Shown here in pieces: positions 22,501 to 34,900 of a stretch of 64,000 nucleotides of DNA. Both the position numbers and the translations under genes were made by a program. Position 1 is the stretch's first letter. Each line of letters opens with the position of its first letter. Source of the DNA: Oryzias latipes (Eukaryota; Chordata; Actinopteri; Beloniformes; Adrianichthyidae). A model generated the notes under the pieces. It was not told the DNA's origin and did no database searches. It was given only the letters and a program-made list of their open reading frames with translations. Location: contig NC_019871.2 of assembly GCF_002234675.1 (NCBI RefSeq), forward strand, positions 21,546,604 to 21,610,603, in the 5' to 3' direction.

Positions 22501-25500
22501 CATCCATGGCTGTCCGGACCTAATACATGAGGTCCAGAGGCAAATGATAAGGAAGTTGATAAGGAATGCTGATCTTTTACAGTAGTATAATGCAGAATTA
22601 ATTCATTTTCAGGAAGGTTTCTCAGCTGATGTAACTGTGGAGCCAGATCTGCTCAGATTCATGCGCTACAATGACATGTGAAAAAGCCTCCAAAGGAATA
22701 AACTTAGTAAAAGACATGAAAAAACATATTTTTGAACAGACAGCATCAAAAGATTTGTTTTTTTAGAAAATTGAATCAAAAAGGATTCAAAATATGAAAC
22801 AAATCCTTTTTAATGTAAGCAGCAAGTGTGAAAGCAGCTGTGATTTATTCCCTCCACATTCCTGGATATCTTTTCAGGATGACAGAGCACCTGATGTGCA
22901 GCTGACCTGGAAAAACAGAGGGAACGTCTGCTGAGTCTCTGCATGAAAGCGGCAGAGCGCTGTGACTGAATTTTCATTCATATGCAAATACTGAGGCTGT
23001 GAAGTTTGCTCACTTGAAGAATACTTCTCATCCTGTAGTGGCATCCTGGCAGAATAATCGGCTGCTGAGTCAGAGAGTCAAGGATGCCAGCTGCCTCTCA
23101 AGGACATGTGAACAGAGTGTGCTGACTGACACACCAGCGTGGACCACCACTCAAATGAATCTTTCTGGATGTGTGTCAGCTGTCTCACCTTGGCAGACGT
23201 CTCAAACCATCCCACGAAGCCGTTCTCCTGGCAGAACTGGTCCATCTTTATTCCGTTATTGGTCAGTACATCCTGACCTTGGTCACATTTGTTAGCCAGT
23301 AGCACCGTAGCTACATGTTTCCCGTTGGAAAGAGTCACTTTGGAATCCAAGTCCTCCTTCCACTTGGTGACAGCCTCAAAGGAGGCGGGCCGTGTCACAT
23401 CGAACACGATGAACGCCCCCATGGCTTCGCGGTAATACACGCGGGTCATGTTACCAAACCGCTCCTGACCTGGAAAACACACACGAACATGCAAAAAGGG
23501 AAAAATCAGGAGTTTGTTTCTTTATTCCGTTACTAGTCAGTACATCCAGAAGTTTTATGCTAATGCACCAAGAAAAACAAATATTTCTTATTTTTGAGGG
23601 ATGTTTTTGACAGAGTGGGCTTTACATCGAAAATCACGTTACTAATGAGTCATGTGCTTTACTCATGTCCTCACACTCCTATCAGCCTAACTGGCCAGTA
23701 TTCTCTATAACACAATCAAATACACTTGCATTCAGGTTCTTCCTGTTAGAAATCCGCAGGGAGAGATGGATGAGACAAAATAAGGCAGAAAGAATCAACA
23801 ACAAACGCATCTTTTGGTCTTTTTTTTTTTTGTCTGATCACCAGAATTTTTCTGCCAGAATTCCTGACAGGGAAATTAATTTGATAAGCCCAGATGACGG
23901 ACTAAAACCAAGCAAATGTTCTCTTCCACAAACGGCACCAAAGCACAAATAGCCCTGGAGTAATGTTTGCTTATGGGCATGATGCCACTCTGTGGGCTCA
24001 CCAAAAACAGCTATGCTTCTCCTCTGAGCAGGTGGGAAAGGGTCGGCAGCAACAGCTGGCAGAAGGACAGCTCCGCTCAAGAACAAAAGGGTCAGATTCT
24101 CCAACAAACTTTTCCAACATCTTCAGTATTAAAAAGGAGAAAGGGACCCCCAACTTTAATAAAGAATGTGAGGTTACAAAAAATCTGCAATATATTTAAA
24201 CTTCTAAATGATATCCATATTTTAATAATTACGTCCCCGAACAGCTATGGACTGCGAGGACTAGATTGTTTTCACAATTCTTTTTTTTTTACTGCGCCTT
24301 TGACCCCCACCATATACTCAAAAACTCAACCTTAATTTGCACACGCCTTGTACTTGGTGAAAATGAATTAAGATATCACAACAGGTTTGTTGTTCACCTT
24401 ACGGTATATCCCTTCAGGGGTCTCCACAGCAAATCAACTTTAACTGATTCACACAGTTGGTGCAGCTGAAATTTTTACTCTGGATGCCCTTCCTGACACA
24501 ATGCTCCATGTTATCCAGGCTGGGGATGGCTACATGGTTAGGCAGTAGCACAAAGGGTCTTGCCCCTGGATAAAGCTCATCGCAACCCCCTGGGAAATGA
24601 CATGCCAGTACATGCAGCTAACTGAGCCATCCAGCTGCTCTGAAATGGTCAATAAAAAACTAAATGTGGCAAAAATCTCTTATGGGGCTCGCAAAAATAT
24701 TAGCAAATTCACTAAACACACATGTTGAGATTATTCAAAGGCGGTTTAAAATTATTCTGAGACGGGCACGGGGCCTACAGCTTGGCAGCCATTTTGTGAT
24801 GAAGTGTGAAATTTGGCGATTTCACATTCTAATTCTAATTCAAATTTAGAAAAAAGAAAAAAAAGTTGTTTGAGGAAGCTTCACGAAAATTACGTTTACA
24901 GCCACAACTAATGACCTTTGACCTCAAGGAGAAGCCGCCATTTTGATATTTAAAAAAAATCCTCTTTGTAGAAAGCTACAAATTTAAACTCCTTGGGATT
25001 TTGATCTGTCACCTCCTAACTCCTTAAACATCATTGGGAAGCTACTCAGGAAAAAATGCTGGTTTTAAAGATTGTAGATTTTTAACAGTGGTAGCGTTGC
25101 GAGATCGCAATTTCCCTGTTGGTCACACATATTTTACAGGAATATTGTGACAATTTGCAGGAATCGTTTTCTCAGGCTTAGCAAAACAATATCACATGCA
25201 ATATCATCATATTAGGAATGTGGGCGTAATTATCAACAAACCTCAGTTGTCAAGGAAATCCAGAAGTTTACTTTAGCCAATTTGTCTGAAAACAACATTT
25301 GTCGCCTCCAGGTGACCAAAAGCATAAAATCGTTGCTATGGTGATAAAACCAACATAGTAAAAAAAAAAAAATTTCATGATTTTGTCAAATCTAGCTCTG
25401 ACCAGGGTCACTGTTGCAGAATGGAAATGTGACGGCCGTGTAGCAGCCGCTCAGCCAGTAAGAGCTGTTCAAAAGGGGGGCAGAAGGCGGTGCCTGGGGG

Positions 25501-28500
25501 TCAAACAAGCTGCATTCAGCTTTAGTTTCCTTTGGGAATTTACTCAATTGACAATGATACTCTAAAACACTTGTCAAACTCAAGGCCCGGGGGCCATGTC
25601 ATTTTATGTGGCCCGTGAGAGCATAAAAGTTTTTAATTCCTTTAAATAAAATTTTTCTTTAGTTGTTTACTTATTATTTATGTGTAGCTGCTGTTGTAAT
25701 TATTCAATGTTTGCAGGTCTTATGTGTGTATGCAGACAAATTGTTGTCATCAAACCATCAGTTGGATGCAAGGGTGTGTGCAGCCTTTTTTTGTAAAATG
25801 TTACACGTGTAATACTTGTTCTTTCTAGATCAGTTTTATGTTCTTTTTCTTTATTCACTTGGACAGTGAACAAGCAAACATATGTTTTCTATGCAACTGC
25901 AATTCTCACTTTAAAAAGTTATAATAAATAAATAATGAGTAATTTAACATTAAGGAGTAGTTACATTTTTTTTTATTACATTTAGTTACATGTATAAGTT
26001 ACATCTGGCCCTTTGAGGACAACCACTATGCTGATGTGGCCCTCTGTGAAAATGAGTTTGACACCCTTGCACTAAAAGTACAAAACACCAAGAATATTGG
26101 TGTTGTATTCTGAAAAGTTAACTGCAAGTTTTGAGAAAAGAAAAAGAAAAAAAGATAATGTGTGAATGTAATGATTAAATATATAAATATACTGAAAGCT
26201 TTATCAGTCCAAGCTCAAAGAAACAAAAATGTTTTTCAAACACAAACTTGTGAATTAGATGTAAATAGTTTAACTTGTAAAAATTCTCACTCTTATTTTG
26301 AAATAAATTAGAAATGTGTAATCATGTATTAAGTTAAGTGAGAATTTCTTTTCATAAAAAACTATTTTTTAAACTGTGCACTATAAAAAAAGATTTAACA
26401 AAACACTTTATTGTACACAGCTAAATCCTCAGCAGTCTCTGAACTCACCAGTGAGTTGGCCAATCACTTTGGTTTTTTACAATTACATAGGAATAACATC
26501 AACCTGTTATTAGAATAGTTTTCATCCTGAATTTAATATAAAGGATTTCAAAACTGTTATTGTCTTTGAAATTTTTGGTTTAAAACAAACATAACAAAAG
26601 TCATCATGACCCAAAGTTGTAATAGCTGTTGGAAAAAATCTCTGGTACATTACATTTTGTTAAGTGGAGTTTTGCCTGATTTTTTTAAACAAATGTTTCA
26701 TATTGTTTTGAGCTTGTCTTTGCTTCGTTTTTGGATTTAAATATTTTTTTGATCTAGATTTTTGTGGGGGTTTTTTCTTCAATGATTTGTGATCTTCACT
26801 GGTGTCTATGGATTACATGAAATCTTTCCACCTTTATCCACCTTTGTCTTGGTAGGGAGAACACGTCAATGGTCATCTTGACCCCATAGGGTTGCACAAG
26901 GGTTAGAGAAAAGCTTGGGTCACCTAGTAACATAACAGAAAATATTAAATGCTAAAAAAAAAAAGAAGCTGAGAATTAGTGCAAAATAATGAAGGGGATT
27001 ATTTATTGGTCAGTAGTAAAACCAAATTCAGGGCAAAACACACAGCAAAAGTAAAAAAAGATTTTACAAAAAGACTAAATGTAGGCCTACTACCGATACT
27101 CTGCATTGAGTTTTTTGTCCAGTTTTAGATTTATTGTGGAAATATTATGTCATATAATGAAAAAGTTTGTAAAAAAAAAAAGAGGTTGGGGTTGGGGGTT
27201 GGCCTAAAAAGATAGATATCAGTCGCTGCCAGCAAAAACTGTATCAAAGGTAAATTCTTAGACTAAATTGTAAATTGTCAAATAATAATATGGAGTGAAA
27301 ACTGCAGTTTTACAAGAATACTTAAAAAAAAAGCTCTTGACCATTTAGACTGAGAGTTGAAACTGACCCCAAAGCCTCAAACCAAGAGGGCTCAAGGACT
27401 CAGGGTGTCTGAAGTGCTCCACTCCCACATCTTCCACAACACATGTAAATTTAAGACGCTGAATCCGACACGAAACCAACAAAACAAGCTCTGGACTCTT
27501 TCCATCTGAGCTGAAGGCCTGATAAACAACTTCTGTCACTCTGTGAGCCCCGATCCCAAAACACACAAAAATAGAATGCCGTTAATCCTGAGGAAAACTC
27601 CGAAACAAACCGCTGATTTATTAGATCTGTTGCAACAAATAGCTTCAGGGTATCATTAATCCCCTCAAACTGTGATGTTGTATTGGTTAAAACATTGTGC
27701 GTAAAAGTTTGGCTAAAAAGTTAAAACTTTTTCTTTGACATTGTGGAAACGTAACGTGAAACAAAAAAAGCTTTTTAGAAGCAGAACCACCTCACGCAGC
27801 TTTCATTACGTAAAGTTTTCTGGTTTTGTTTATGTTTAAGCCACTAATTAAACATCTATGCAAAACGTCTTGTTGGATCTGTTAAGAAATCTCAAAAAAT
27901 CTTAAGGAGCCACACAGATGTTTAGAAAAAGTTCCGATAAGAACAATGGGTCCAAATCTTTTGGATATTTCAACTGTGGGCAGCAGCACAAAGATAGATT
28001 TTTTCTTCCTTTGAAAAATGCTCTTTAGCTTGTAATAAAAGCTTTTTGTGTACAAGGTCCAGGGCCTCAAATCTCCTTCACATGAGTTTGAGACACATGA
28101 CTGCTTGCGCTTGCTGGAGAGAGCACTCAGGAGGGGAGCGAGCAGCAGGTCAGAGGATTCTTCTGAACCTCATCCGACACTCATGTGACACCAAACTGCT
28201 GGAGCCTTTAGGTTTGTCATTTTACCCAACAGCATCCCGGAGAAACAGAGAGATTGTTTCTGGTTTACAAGGTCGTCACAGGCAAATACAGCAAATACAG
28301 GTTTTTGTGTTGGGACTCCTTGGTTGCAAAAAAAAAAAAAAATTGATGGTAGTAAAAGTTCTGAGGAAAATTCTTAAGGTAAAGAACGAGAAGTCCAAGG
28401 AGTTGGCACTATTAACGTTGTAAACACACGCCGTAAAGTGAGAGGTCATATGACTGTTCTGTGTTGCCAAACAGCTTTGAAGCAGGAAGTTGCAGCCAAT

Positions 28501-29404
28501 GGCAATACTCCAAAAAACAGGCCCCCTTGAAATAATTCAAAAATTCTTATTTGAAAAATGAAAATCTATAAATAAGCCAAAACAATCTGCCAACAGGATA
28601 AGAAAAATGCTCTTATCAATAGTTCTTATTTCAAGAAAAAGGTTTTCTTTTATTTTGCCATTGAATACCTTTCTTGATAAGATTATTTTTCTTGCAAGAC
28701 AGAATACGGTAAATAAAAAAAAAATCTTGAAACAAGAGGTTTTTTTTTGCTTTTTTAGAATCCAGTTTTTGCAGTGAAGAATGTATTAGAGGAATTTGGA
28801 GTCACAGTTTTATTAGCTATTTGGTATTATTTTAGGGCAGCTTTTTGTGTTTACAAGTATATCTGCAGAAATGAATTACAATGGTCAGGAAATATTAACC
28901 CAAAGCTATAAAAAATTACCCACCAACGTATAAACTGTTATTAGATGATTTTATAAATAAATAAAAACATGTTTTTTTTAAGTAAGAAATGCCTAGAATA
29001 TATAGGTCAATTAAATATATTGGATACATATATGGAAAATGGGACGACATATATATAAAGAAAACATCTAAATATAGTCATCTAAATGCATCTCCAAGAT
29101 GAGGCCATCATGTAAAATAATATATCCATATATTTGAAGTTTTAAGTCTGGAAAGTTGTGTTTGGGTTCAGACTCAGTCCTGCAGAGCCTGTCTGTCTGT
29201 ACCTGCGATGTCCCACAGCTGCAGGCGCACCGTCTCCTGCTCCCAGTTGAGGACTTTGAGAGCGAAGTCCACCCCGATGGTGGCTCGGTAGTTGGGGCTG
29301 AAGTTGTGGTGGACATACCGCTTGATGATGCTGGTCTTACCCACCCCGAGGTCTCCTATGACCAGGATCTTGTAGAGGCGCTCCTTGTGGTGGTTGTTCT
29401 GCAT
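19538..29404 (-). CDS. rab38: Ras-related protein Rab-38
   Basis: Three coding exons: 29203-29404, 23189-23469 and 19538-19693 (202, 281 and 156 bp), all with GT-AG junctions and consistent phase, giving 212 residues against 211 in human. Rab38 is a small GTPase that, with Rab32, directs cargo to melanosomes and other lysosome-related organelles. The P-loop GDLGVGKT is at 17-24, TIGVDF at 42-47 in switch I, WDIAGQERFG at 64-73, NKCD at 127-130 and ETSAK at 157-161. The start is MQNNHHKERLYK, matching the family; an upstream in-frame ATG exists but would add unrelated sequence. The C-terminus ends CSSCFRSQ, so four residues follow the last cysteine, where human has a final CAKS; prenylation at C205/C208 by Rab geranylgeranyltransferase is still expected. 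Introns are about 5.7 and 3.5 kb. It is the nearest neighbour of ctsc, as in human. Confidence 0.96.
20271..20527 (+). repeat. tRNA-derived SINE in rab38 intron 2
   Basis: The 5' part contains a B-box-like GGTTCGATTCC at 20322-20332, after GGGCGGCCATGGTGCCACGG, consistent with a tRNA-derived promoter. The 3' part, TATAAAGCGCTTTGGGCC...AAAAGCGCTGTACAA, is the tail of a widespread fish SINE class. It is on the plus strand, antisense to rab38. Confidence 0.75.
21335..21774 (+). repeat. Family A TIR element in rab38 intron 2
   Basis: It begins near GTACCACTCAAATCATC, a diverged left end, and ends GAGTGGGTCTTTAAA. The interior shares GGACATAGTTTCTGCAG, TTCACCTCTGAGTTGTG and GAGAGCTCTCTATTTACAC with the other copies. 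Non-coding. Confidence 0.7.
21826..22030 (+). mobile_element. TTAA-flanked MITE, family B, copy 1
   Basis: The 205-bp element has inverted ends CCCTTGTGCTATCTTAG and CTAAGATAGCACAAGGG. TTAA precedes it (21822-21825); the right flank is TTAC, probably a mutated TTAA. TTAA targets with ends beginning CCC suggest a piggyBac-type non-autonomous element. Three more copies lie at 26775-26902, 30428-30623 and 49536-49736. Confidence 0.85.
22820..22998. promoter_or_regulatory. Candidate non-coding regulatory sequence in rab38 intron 2
   Basis: This balanced-composition stretch lies just downstream of exon 2 in the transcript and contains an octamer ATGCAAAT at 22982-22989 and a CAGCTG E-box near 22900. 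It has no repeat signature. Regulatory status is only a guess and rests on composition and motifs. Confidence 0.2.
23648..23658 (+). promoter_or_regulatory. M-box (MITF-type site) in rab38 intron 1
   Basis: AGTCATGTGCT is an exact match to the M-box known from tyrosinase-family promoters and bound by MITF. It lies in intron 1, about 180 bp before exon 2. Rab38 is expressed in pigment cells and MITF control is expected from knowledge of the gene, but use of this particular site is inference. Confidence 0.45.
23670..25565. other. rab38 intron 1, part, with an interspersed repeat
   Basis: About 24395-24645 contains GGGGTCTCCACAGCAAATCAAC-like and GGATGCCCTTCCTGACAC sequence typical of a common fish interspersed repeat (probably SINE- or tRNA-related). 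The rest is AT-rich with no gene signal. Confidence 0.4.
25571..26067. mobile_element. TIR DNA element in rab38 intron 1
   Basis: The left end TTGTCAAACTCAAGGCCCGGGGGCC and the right end, inverted as GGGTGTCAAACTCATTTTCACAGAGGGCC, form diverged inverted repeats of a type frequent in fish. The interior is AT-rich and non-coding. The superfamily is not assigned. Confidence 0.6.
26775..26902 (-). mobile_element. Family B MITE, truncated inverted copy
   Basis: It matches the family B interior in inverse (TTCAATGATTTGTGATCTTCACTGG) and ends GCACAAGGG followed by TTAG. The other end is lost or diverged. Confidence 0.7.
26903..29202. other. rab38 intron 1, 5' part
   Basis: AT-rich. About 28500-28745 resembles 36490-36740 (AAGAAAAATGCTCTTATCAA.., TTCTTATTTCAAGAAAAAGG-like, CTTGATAAGATT), a low-complexity interspersed repeat. 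A minus-strand open segment at 27345-27566 has no recognised content. Confidence 0.35.
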
Positions 29405-29700
29405 GGCGACCGAGGAGGAGGGCGAGAGCTGCGCATGAATCCACTGTGGAGGAAAGGACTCGGGAGATGACGGGGCCAGGAGGACTGGAGATCTGGGAGC
29501 AGAGGAGAAGAGGCAGCTACGCCCTGAGCCACGCGGGGAAGTGGAGCTCAGGGGTGTGGGTCCTTCCTTGTGACTGATCCGTTTCCAGGGAGGAACAGTG
29601 TGTGTTGCGCAACAGCCGCCTGTGAGTGAGCCTCGAGAGGTTGGAGCTGCCTGGCCTGGACCCACAGACGAGAAGAGTTTAGTCATCATGACTTATGAAG
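29405..29700 (-). promoter_or_regulatory. rab38 5' leader and proximal promoter region
   Basis: This GC-richer stretch lies immediately upstream of the rab38 start codon, in contrast to the AT-rich flanks, and probably holds the 5' UTR and core promoter. No TATA box is evident. The frame stays open upstream of the start, but the predicted peptide has no family similarity. Confidence 0.4.
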
Positions 29701-30204
29701 AGGTTTCATGAATGTGGGTTTTAGATGGTGTTTGTTATTTAAGTTAAAATAAGCCACTGGATTGGTTCATGTATTGAGGGCCCCATTTAGTAGCAGAGAT
29801 GGGGACTTGAGACTCAACCTTAAGGACTTGAAACCTGGTTTTGAGATTTCAAAACTGATTGTTTTTACATTTATTTATGTTTTATTCAGGACGTCACTGT
29901 CAGGTCATAAAAAAAAAAACAGTAGAAACACAAACTGCCATGTTAAGGTGTCCCCACAAGGTATTTAAATGACAACTTCTGATGATCAAATATTTATTTT
30001 AATCATAACTATCTACCCACTCGCTTTCCAGCAGGCCTAATTGCTTTGTTAAAAAATGTATTATTATATTTATTTTTATATTTGTTTTTTTAAGAATTTT
30101 TCTTTTATATTTGATTTTGGCATTTGCATCTTGGTAATCAATTAATTAAACAAAAACAAACTTTTAAAACTTCAGACTTGACTCTGACAAAGGTGACTTG
30201 TTTT

Positions 30205-30360
30205 TGCATTAAAGACCCAAAATTTTGTTTTTGGTGTTTTTAACATGTTTTTGTGGCCTCTATCTGATGATGGAGGACATAAAAATTAAGCTTAACATTA
30301 TTTCTCTATTCAAATCATTGTGAATCAGAGGCAAACGATAAAAATTACATTTGAAAAAGA
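30205..30360 (-). repeat. Family A fragment, inverted
   Basis: ATTAAAGACCC at one end, TTTTTAACATGTTTTTGTGG and GATGGAGGACATA are the inverted 3' part of family A. Only the end of the element is present. Confidence 0.5.
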
Positions 30361-30427
30361 TTGTAATTGTGACAGAAAATACTATTGTTGTTTCTAATGT
30401 CAGACACACTGACACATACATTTTTAA

Positions 30428-30623
30428 CCCCTGTGCTATCCTAGGCACTTTAACATTGGGAGTTGGGTCATCTAGACCCACTAAACAGTGCGCTGAACCT
30501 TTTTTCTTTAATGATTTGTGATCTTCACTGGTATCCATGGATTACATGAAATCTTTCCATCTTTGTCATGGTAGGGATAACACGTCAAAGTAAGAGTGGG
30601 GGTCATCTAAGATACCACAAGGG
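30428..30623 (-). mobile_element. TTAA-flanked MITE, family B, copy 3
   Basis: The 196-bp element has exact TTAA on both sides (30424-30427 and 30624-30627) and inverted ends CCCCTGTGCTATCCTAG / CTAAGATACCACAAGGG. Its interior is inverted relative to copies 1 and 4. Confidence 0.85.
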
Positions 30624-30627
30624 TTAA

Positions 30628-31926
30628 GGTGTAGTATACCAATCAAATTTTAAGATTTTAACTCCTTGTTGTGTTTATCTGAAGCCTTTCAGACATTTTC
30701 TTTTTGCTGTGTTTGGAGTCATTGTCCTAAAAACCCAAGTGAACTTCAACTCGAGATCCCAAACTGATAAAAGACTTTATTCTTACTTAAGCAAAGCAGC
30801 TCCCAAATGATCACACTACCGCCCCTGTGCTGGTGTGTTTTTTCCTGAAATGCTGTTACATTGTGACATGCAACATCTATTAAGTTAAGCGTGTGCCTCC
30901 TGTAGGTTTTTCCAACAGTCCGGGGGAATCATCAGTTTGTTTTCTGGCAAGTTTGAGTTTGTTTGTTTTTTTTTTACAGCAGTTTTTTATTTTCATCTCT
31001 TTTTATGGAGAAAATTATATAAGACTGCAGCCAAGTCTGCACACAACGTTTTAAAAGTTTCAAATGTTTTCAGATTCTTCCATTAAGAACCTCACTATAA
31101 GAAAAAAATATTCTTTTTTGCCGTTAAAATATTATAACCATTAAAAAGAAATCTGCTAAAAGAAAAGTAAAATCATAAGGGATTTTGTAAGAAACATTCA
31201 CAACACGCCACACATCAGTTGAATCTTTTTAGTACATGAATCTTAAAAAAATGACACGAAATAAAAAATAAAATCTTCTCATCCCATGAGACATTCTCCC
31301 TGAATTCTCCTGAGGAGCAGACATTTGTGGCAGCCGCGGTGTCAACAAGGGCAGATGGAGCAAATTCTCTACTTTGTCTTCCTGAGAAAGAAAAAAGGGT
31401 CTAATTTGTTCAATGACAATCAAACACAGACTCTTCAGTTCCCTTCAAGTGTTGAAGCTTGTTCCAATCTGCTCTGATTTAAGTTGGCACAGGCAGTTAC
31501 AGCTTGATTCGACACACAAGTGATTGGTTTAATCAGCAAACATCAAACCAAAAACGATGATGAAGGCTCAGCTTTAAAAGCTAATCCAGAGAAATATCGC
31601 ATCATTGGAAGTCTCTCCGAGTCCCTTTTACGTCACGTAAACGTTTAGTTTGTGGCACTTCTTTAGTTAACCAGTTACTGTGTACCTATTTTTATCACGA
31701 CTGCAAACATTCAGCATGTGAACACTGATAAAAAATCTAAAAATTAAAATAAAACTCAAAAGTTTCTGATTAAAAAAATTTGGATGAACAAGAAATGTGA
31801 AATCTGTCACTTTCCTGTTAGCGTGCAATTTTTACTCCCTTTGATGGATGAGTGAGAAAAGCAAACAACCTAATTCTGAAAATCCTCAAGCAGCACATGA
31901 AGTCAAACCAGATGACTTTTTAACTT
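30628..31926. other. Spacer and probable ctsc 3' UTR
   Basis: The sequence just below 31927 should include the ctsc 3' UTR. A minus-strand AATAAA occurs within the T-rich sequence near 30985, a possible but unproven polyadenylation signal. No other gene is seen. Confidence 0.35.
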
Positions 31927-34900
31927 CTACAGTTTTGGGATGGGCGTGGCTGCAACGGCGATGCTCTCGATGGAGCACTCGTCACTTCCTCTGCGGATAC
32001 GGAAGAAGCCGTTCTCTCCCCAGCTGGTTCCCCAGCTGTTCTTGACGATCCAGTATTTCTCCCCAGTCTTGTGGCAGCGACCGTAGCCCACCAACAGCAC
32101 AGCATGGTTGGTCAGCTCGAAGGGATTGAAGGGGTCAGCCAGGCCTGTGTGGTGGTAGATGCCCCCGGCATAGTGCATGAAGTCAGGGTAGACCTGTGGA
32201 CACACGTGAAGGCTTTAAAGTCCCACTCCGATCAACTTTGATCAATTGTTAAAGCTTACTCAGTGGTCTTTGAATTATGATTATACTAGGCTTGCACAAT
32301 AAATCGCATATTTACGCTCATATACGCATATCGCAAAACACAGCGAAAATTGCGATAAATGGTCACCTTAATTGTGCTAAAACAATCTTATGGCAACTTA
32401 AAGTATTTAATGAATCAAATAAATCTGTTTATGCATTTGACCAATCGGATGCACCCCTTCATGATGTTGACCAATCAGATGGAGCACATTTATGTTAGAT
32501 GCTTGCTTCCTTTGTAGACGAGGGTCAATTGGAGTATAATTTAAGTTATGTTGACTCTTATTTAAATAAAATTCTTGCATTGAAATAGAAATTATTATTT
32601 TTGGTTGTTTTGCTATTTGTTTATGTATCGCAAGTTATACCGTCATCACAATGTTGATCTACAATATCACAAATCACGAGTTTTCCTCATTTCGTGCAGC
32701 CCTAGATTGAGTACTCGACTCTGATTGGCTGCATGATTAAAAAGTGATAATCGACAGTAATAATGCACACCTAAAAAAGAAGTTCTCTTCACGCATTTTA
32801 AATGTTCTATATCATTGTGCTGGTCTAAACGCCAGTTGGTAACCAAAGCAGCAGAAACATCAGAATGGAGCTGAGCAGGGAGCTTGTGGGTCGACAACTG
32901 TAGCACCCACTCCTAGGAGCTTTTTGTAAATGACTGCCCCTGATTCACAAAGATTTGGGTAAAGAATAACTAAGAAATATAATTTTTAAGCTTAATTTTC
33001 TTTATCCATGTCCTCCATCATGAGAAAAATGCCAACATGTAAAAACACCAAAAACACTAATTTCACTGAAGTTGGTTCTTTTAATGGCACTTTGCTATGT
33101 GAAGCTGAAAATAAAAACAACTAATGGAGTTGTGAGAATGATAAACAAACCTCAAAGGCGACTGCCATGGGCCCATGGTGGACCAGCTCCTTCATCATGG
33201 CCATCTCACTGCAGCCGCCATAAAACCCACCCACGTACTTGTACTCGGCTGTGTACGCGCGCCCACAGTTTTGAGGAACACCGCACGGAGAATCTTTGGC
33301 AATATATGGAAAGCACGACTCCTCCACAATCCCAAAATCCTGAGAATACTTCCCTATCAGGTATGGGAACCCTCCATCACAACCTGGGAAATACAAAACA
33401 AGAAAAAATATTTTTATAGGCTGTCCTGACTTTCTTTTTCAGGTAAACGATTGAAAATTTGAGACAGAACTGCTTCATGAAAACACATCGTAATAATGAA
33501 GTATAAGACAAACAACATTGCAGACTGTTGTTAACGACAACAAAAGATTCAGACTTTAGGGATGAAAATGATCTGAAATCGAGAGTTTACCTTGAGAGTA
33601 TTCAGAGCAGGACACCACTTGCTGAGGACTGAAAACAGGAGTCTGGCTGTTGTTTGTCAGGACTCGAACACGCGCCTCCAGCATTCCCATGGTGGCAAAG
33701 GAGTAGCAGCTGCCGCATGCCGCTGAAACAGAAAATCAGTCGTTTGCTGTGAGAAACAAAAACAAGAGCGCAGAAACAAAAAGAAAGAAAAAGCACAGGT
33801 CATGAAGTTATAAATCAGATAGAATTCTTAAAAACACTGCACCTAAAGAAAAGACTTTTTACAGTCTGTGAAAAGAAGATTATAGACATCTGTGCTTTGG
33901 CCCAAAGAACTCTCTGGTAAGATGTTAAAACTACAAAATAATGCAACAAAGAACAGATTCTTGAAATTTTACAGTAACATTTGCTACTCATCTGGGGAAA
34001 TGGGAGGCCCTACAGGACTGCAGTGGGTTAAAAAGAAAATTTTGTCTAACTTTAGAAATTTAAATTCATGCGAAGATTAAAAAAAAAAAAAAAAATTAGC
34101 TAAAGATGCAAGATGAACCAATCCCAATTTATTCATCCATCCATCTTCAGAACCCGCTGAATCCCTTTTGGGGTCATGGGGTTGGGGAGCCAACCGAAAC
34201 AGGTCGCTTTTCTGATGCACAGGTCTGATGCAGGGCCCCACACACACACATTTACACCTTGGTACAATTTAGGGATCTATAAAGCATGTTTTTGGACTGT
34301 GGGAGAAACCCCACACATGAACGAGAAGAGCATGCAAGCACCACACAAAAAGATCCCAGCCGGGTTTTAAACCAGGGCCTTCTCCCTAAGGGGTGAAAGC
34401 TCTAACCACAACGCCATCGTGCAGCCCCCAATCCCAATCTTCATCAGATTTTTCACTGACAGGTAAAAGTCAGTCCACCATTTTTTTTCTGTGATGGACT
34501 GGTGATCTGTCCAGGGTCTACCCCGCCACCACTCAAAAGTGGCTGGGACAGGCTCCAGCAACTCCACGACCTCAAAAGGGATTAAGCTGGTTTGGAAAAT
34601 GGATGGATGGATGGAGTTTAACCAGGGACTTAAATCAAAGTGTCAGTAAAGAGTATGTCAGTAAAGCTATGGCGCACTTTCAATAAGGAAGATCTACTTC
34701 ATTTCCAGGTAAGCTGGGCTGCTGATTACTTCACTCAACATGTCACTCATCATTTAAGTCTTCACTCTGAACCAATAGCTTAAGTGCCCACTTCCTTCCC
34801 AGCCAATCACAATTAAATTTTGGCCTCTAAATTCATGGATTTTTGTTTATCAGCATTCCCGGCCCTCCCTGTTCTCCACGTTGTTAGGGACTGGCCTCAA

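Noticed and set aside
27345..27566. Minus-strand open segment in rab38 intron 1 with protein-like composition
   Set aside because: No family recognised and no convincing splice sites; kept only as a note.
29405..29689. N-terminal extension of rab38 from an upstream in-frame ATG
   Set aside because: The added sequence has no resemblance to Rab proteins, and the downstream ATG matches the family start.
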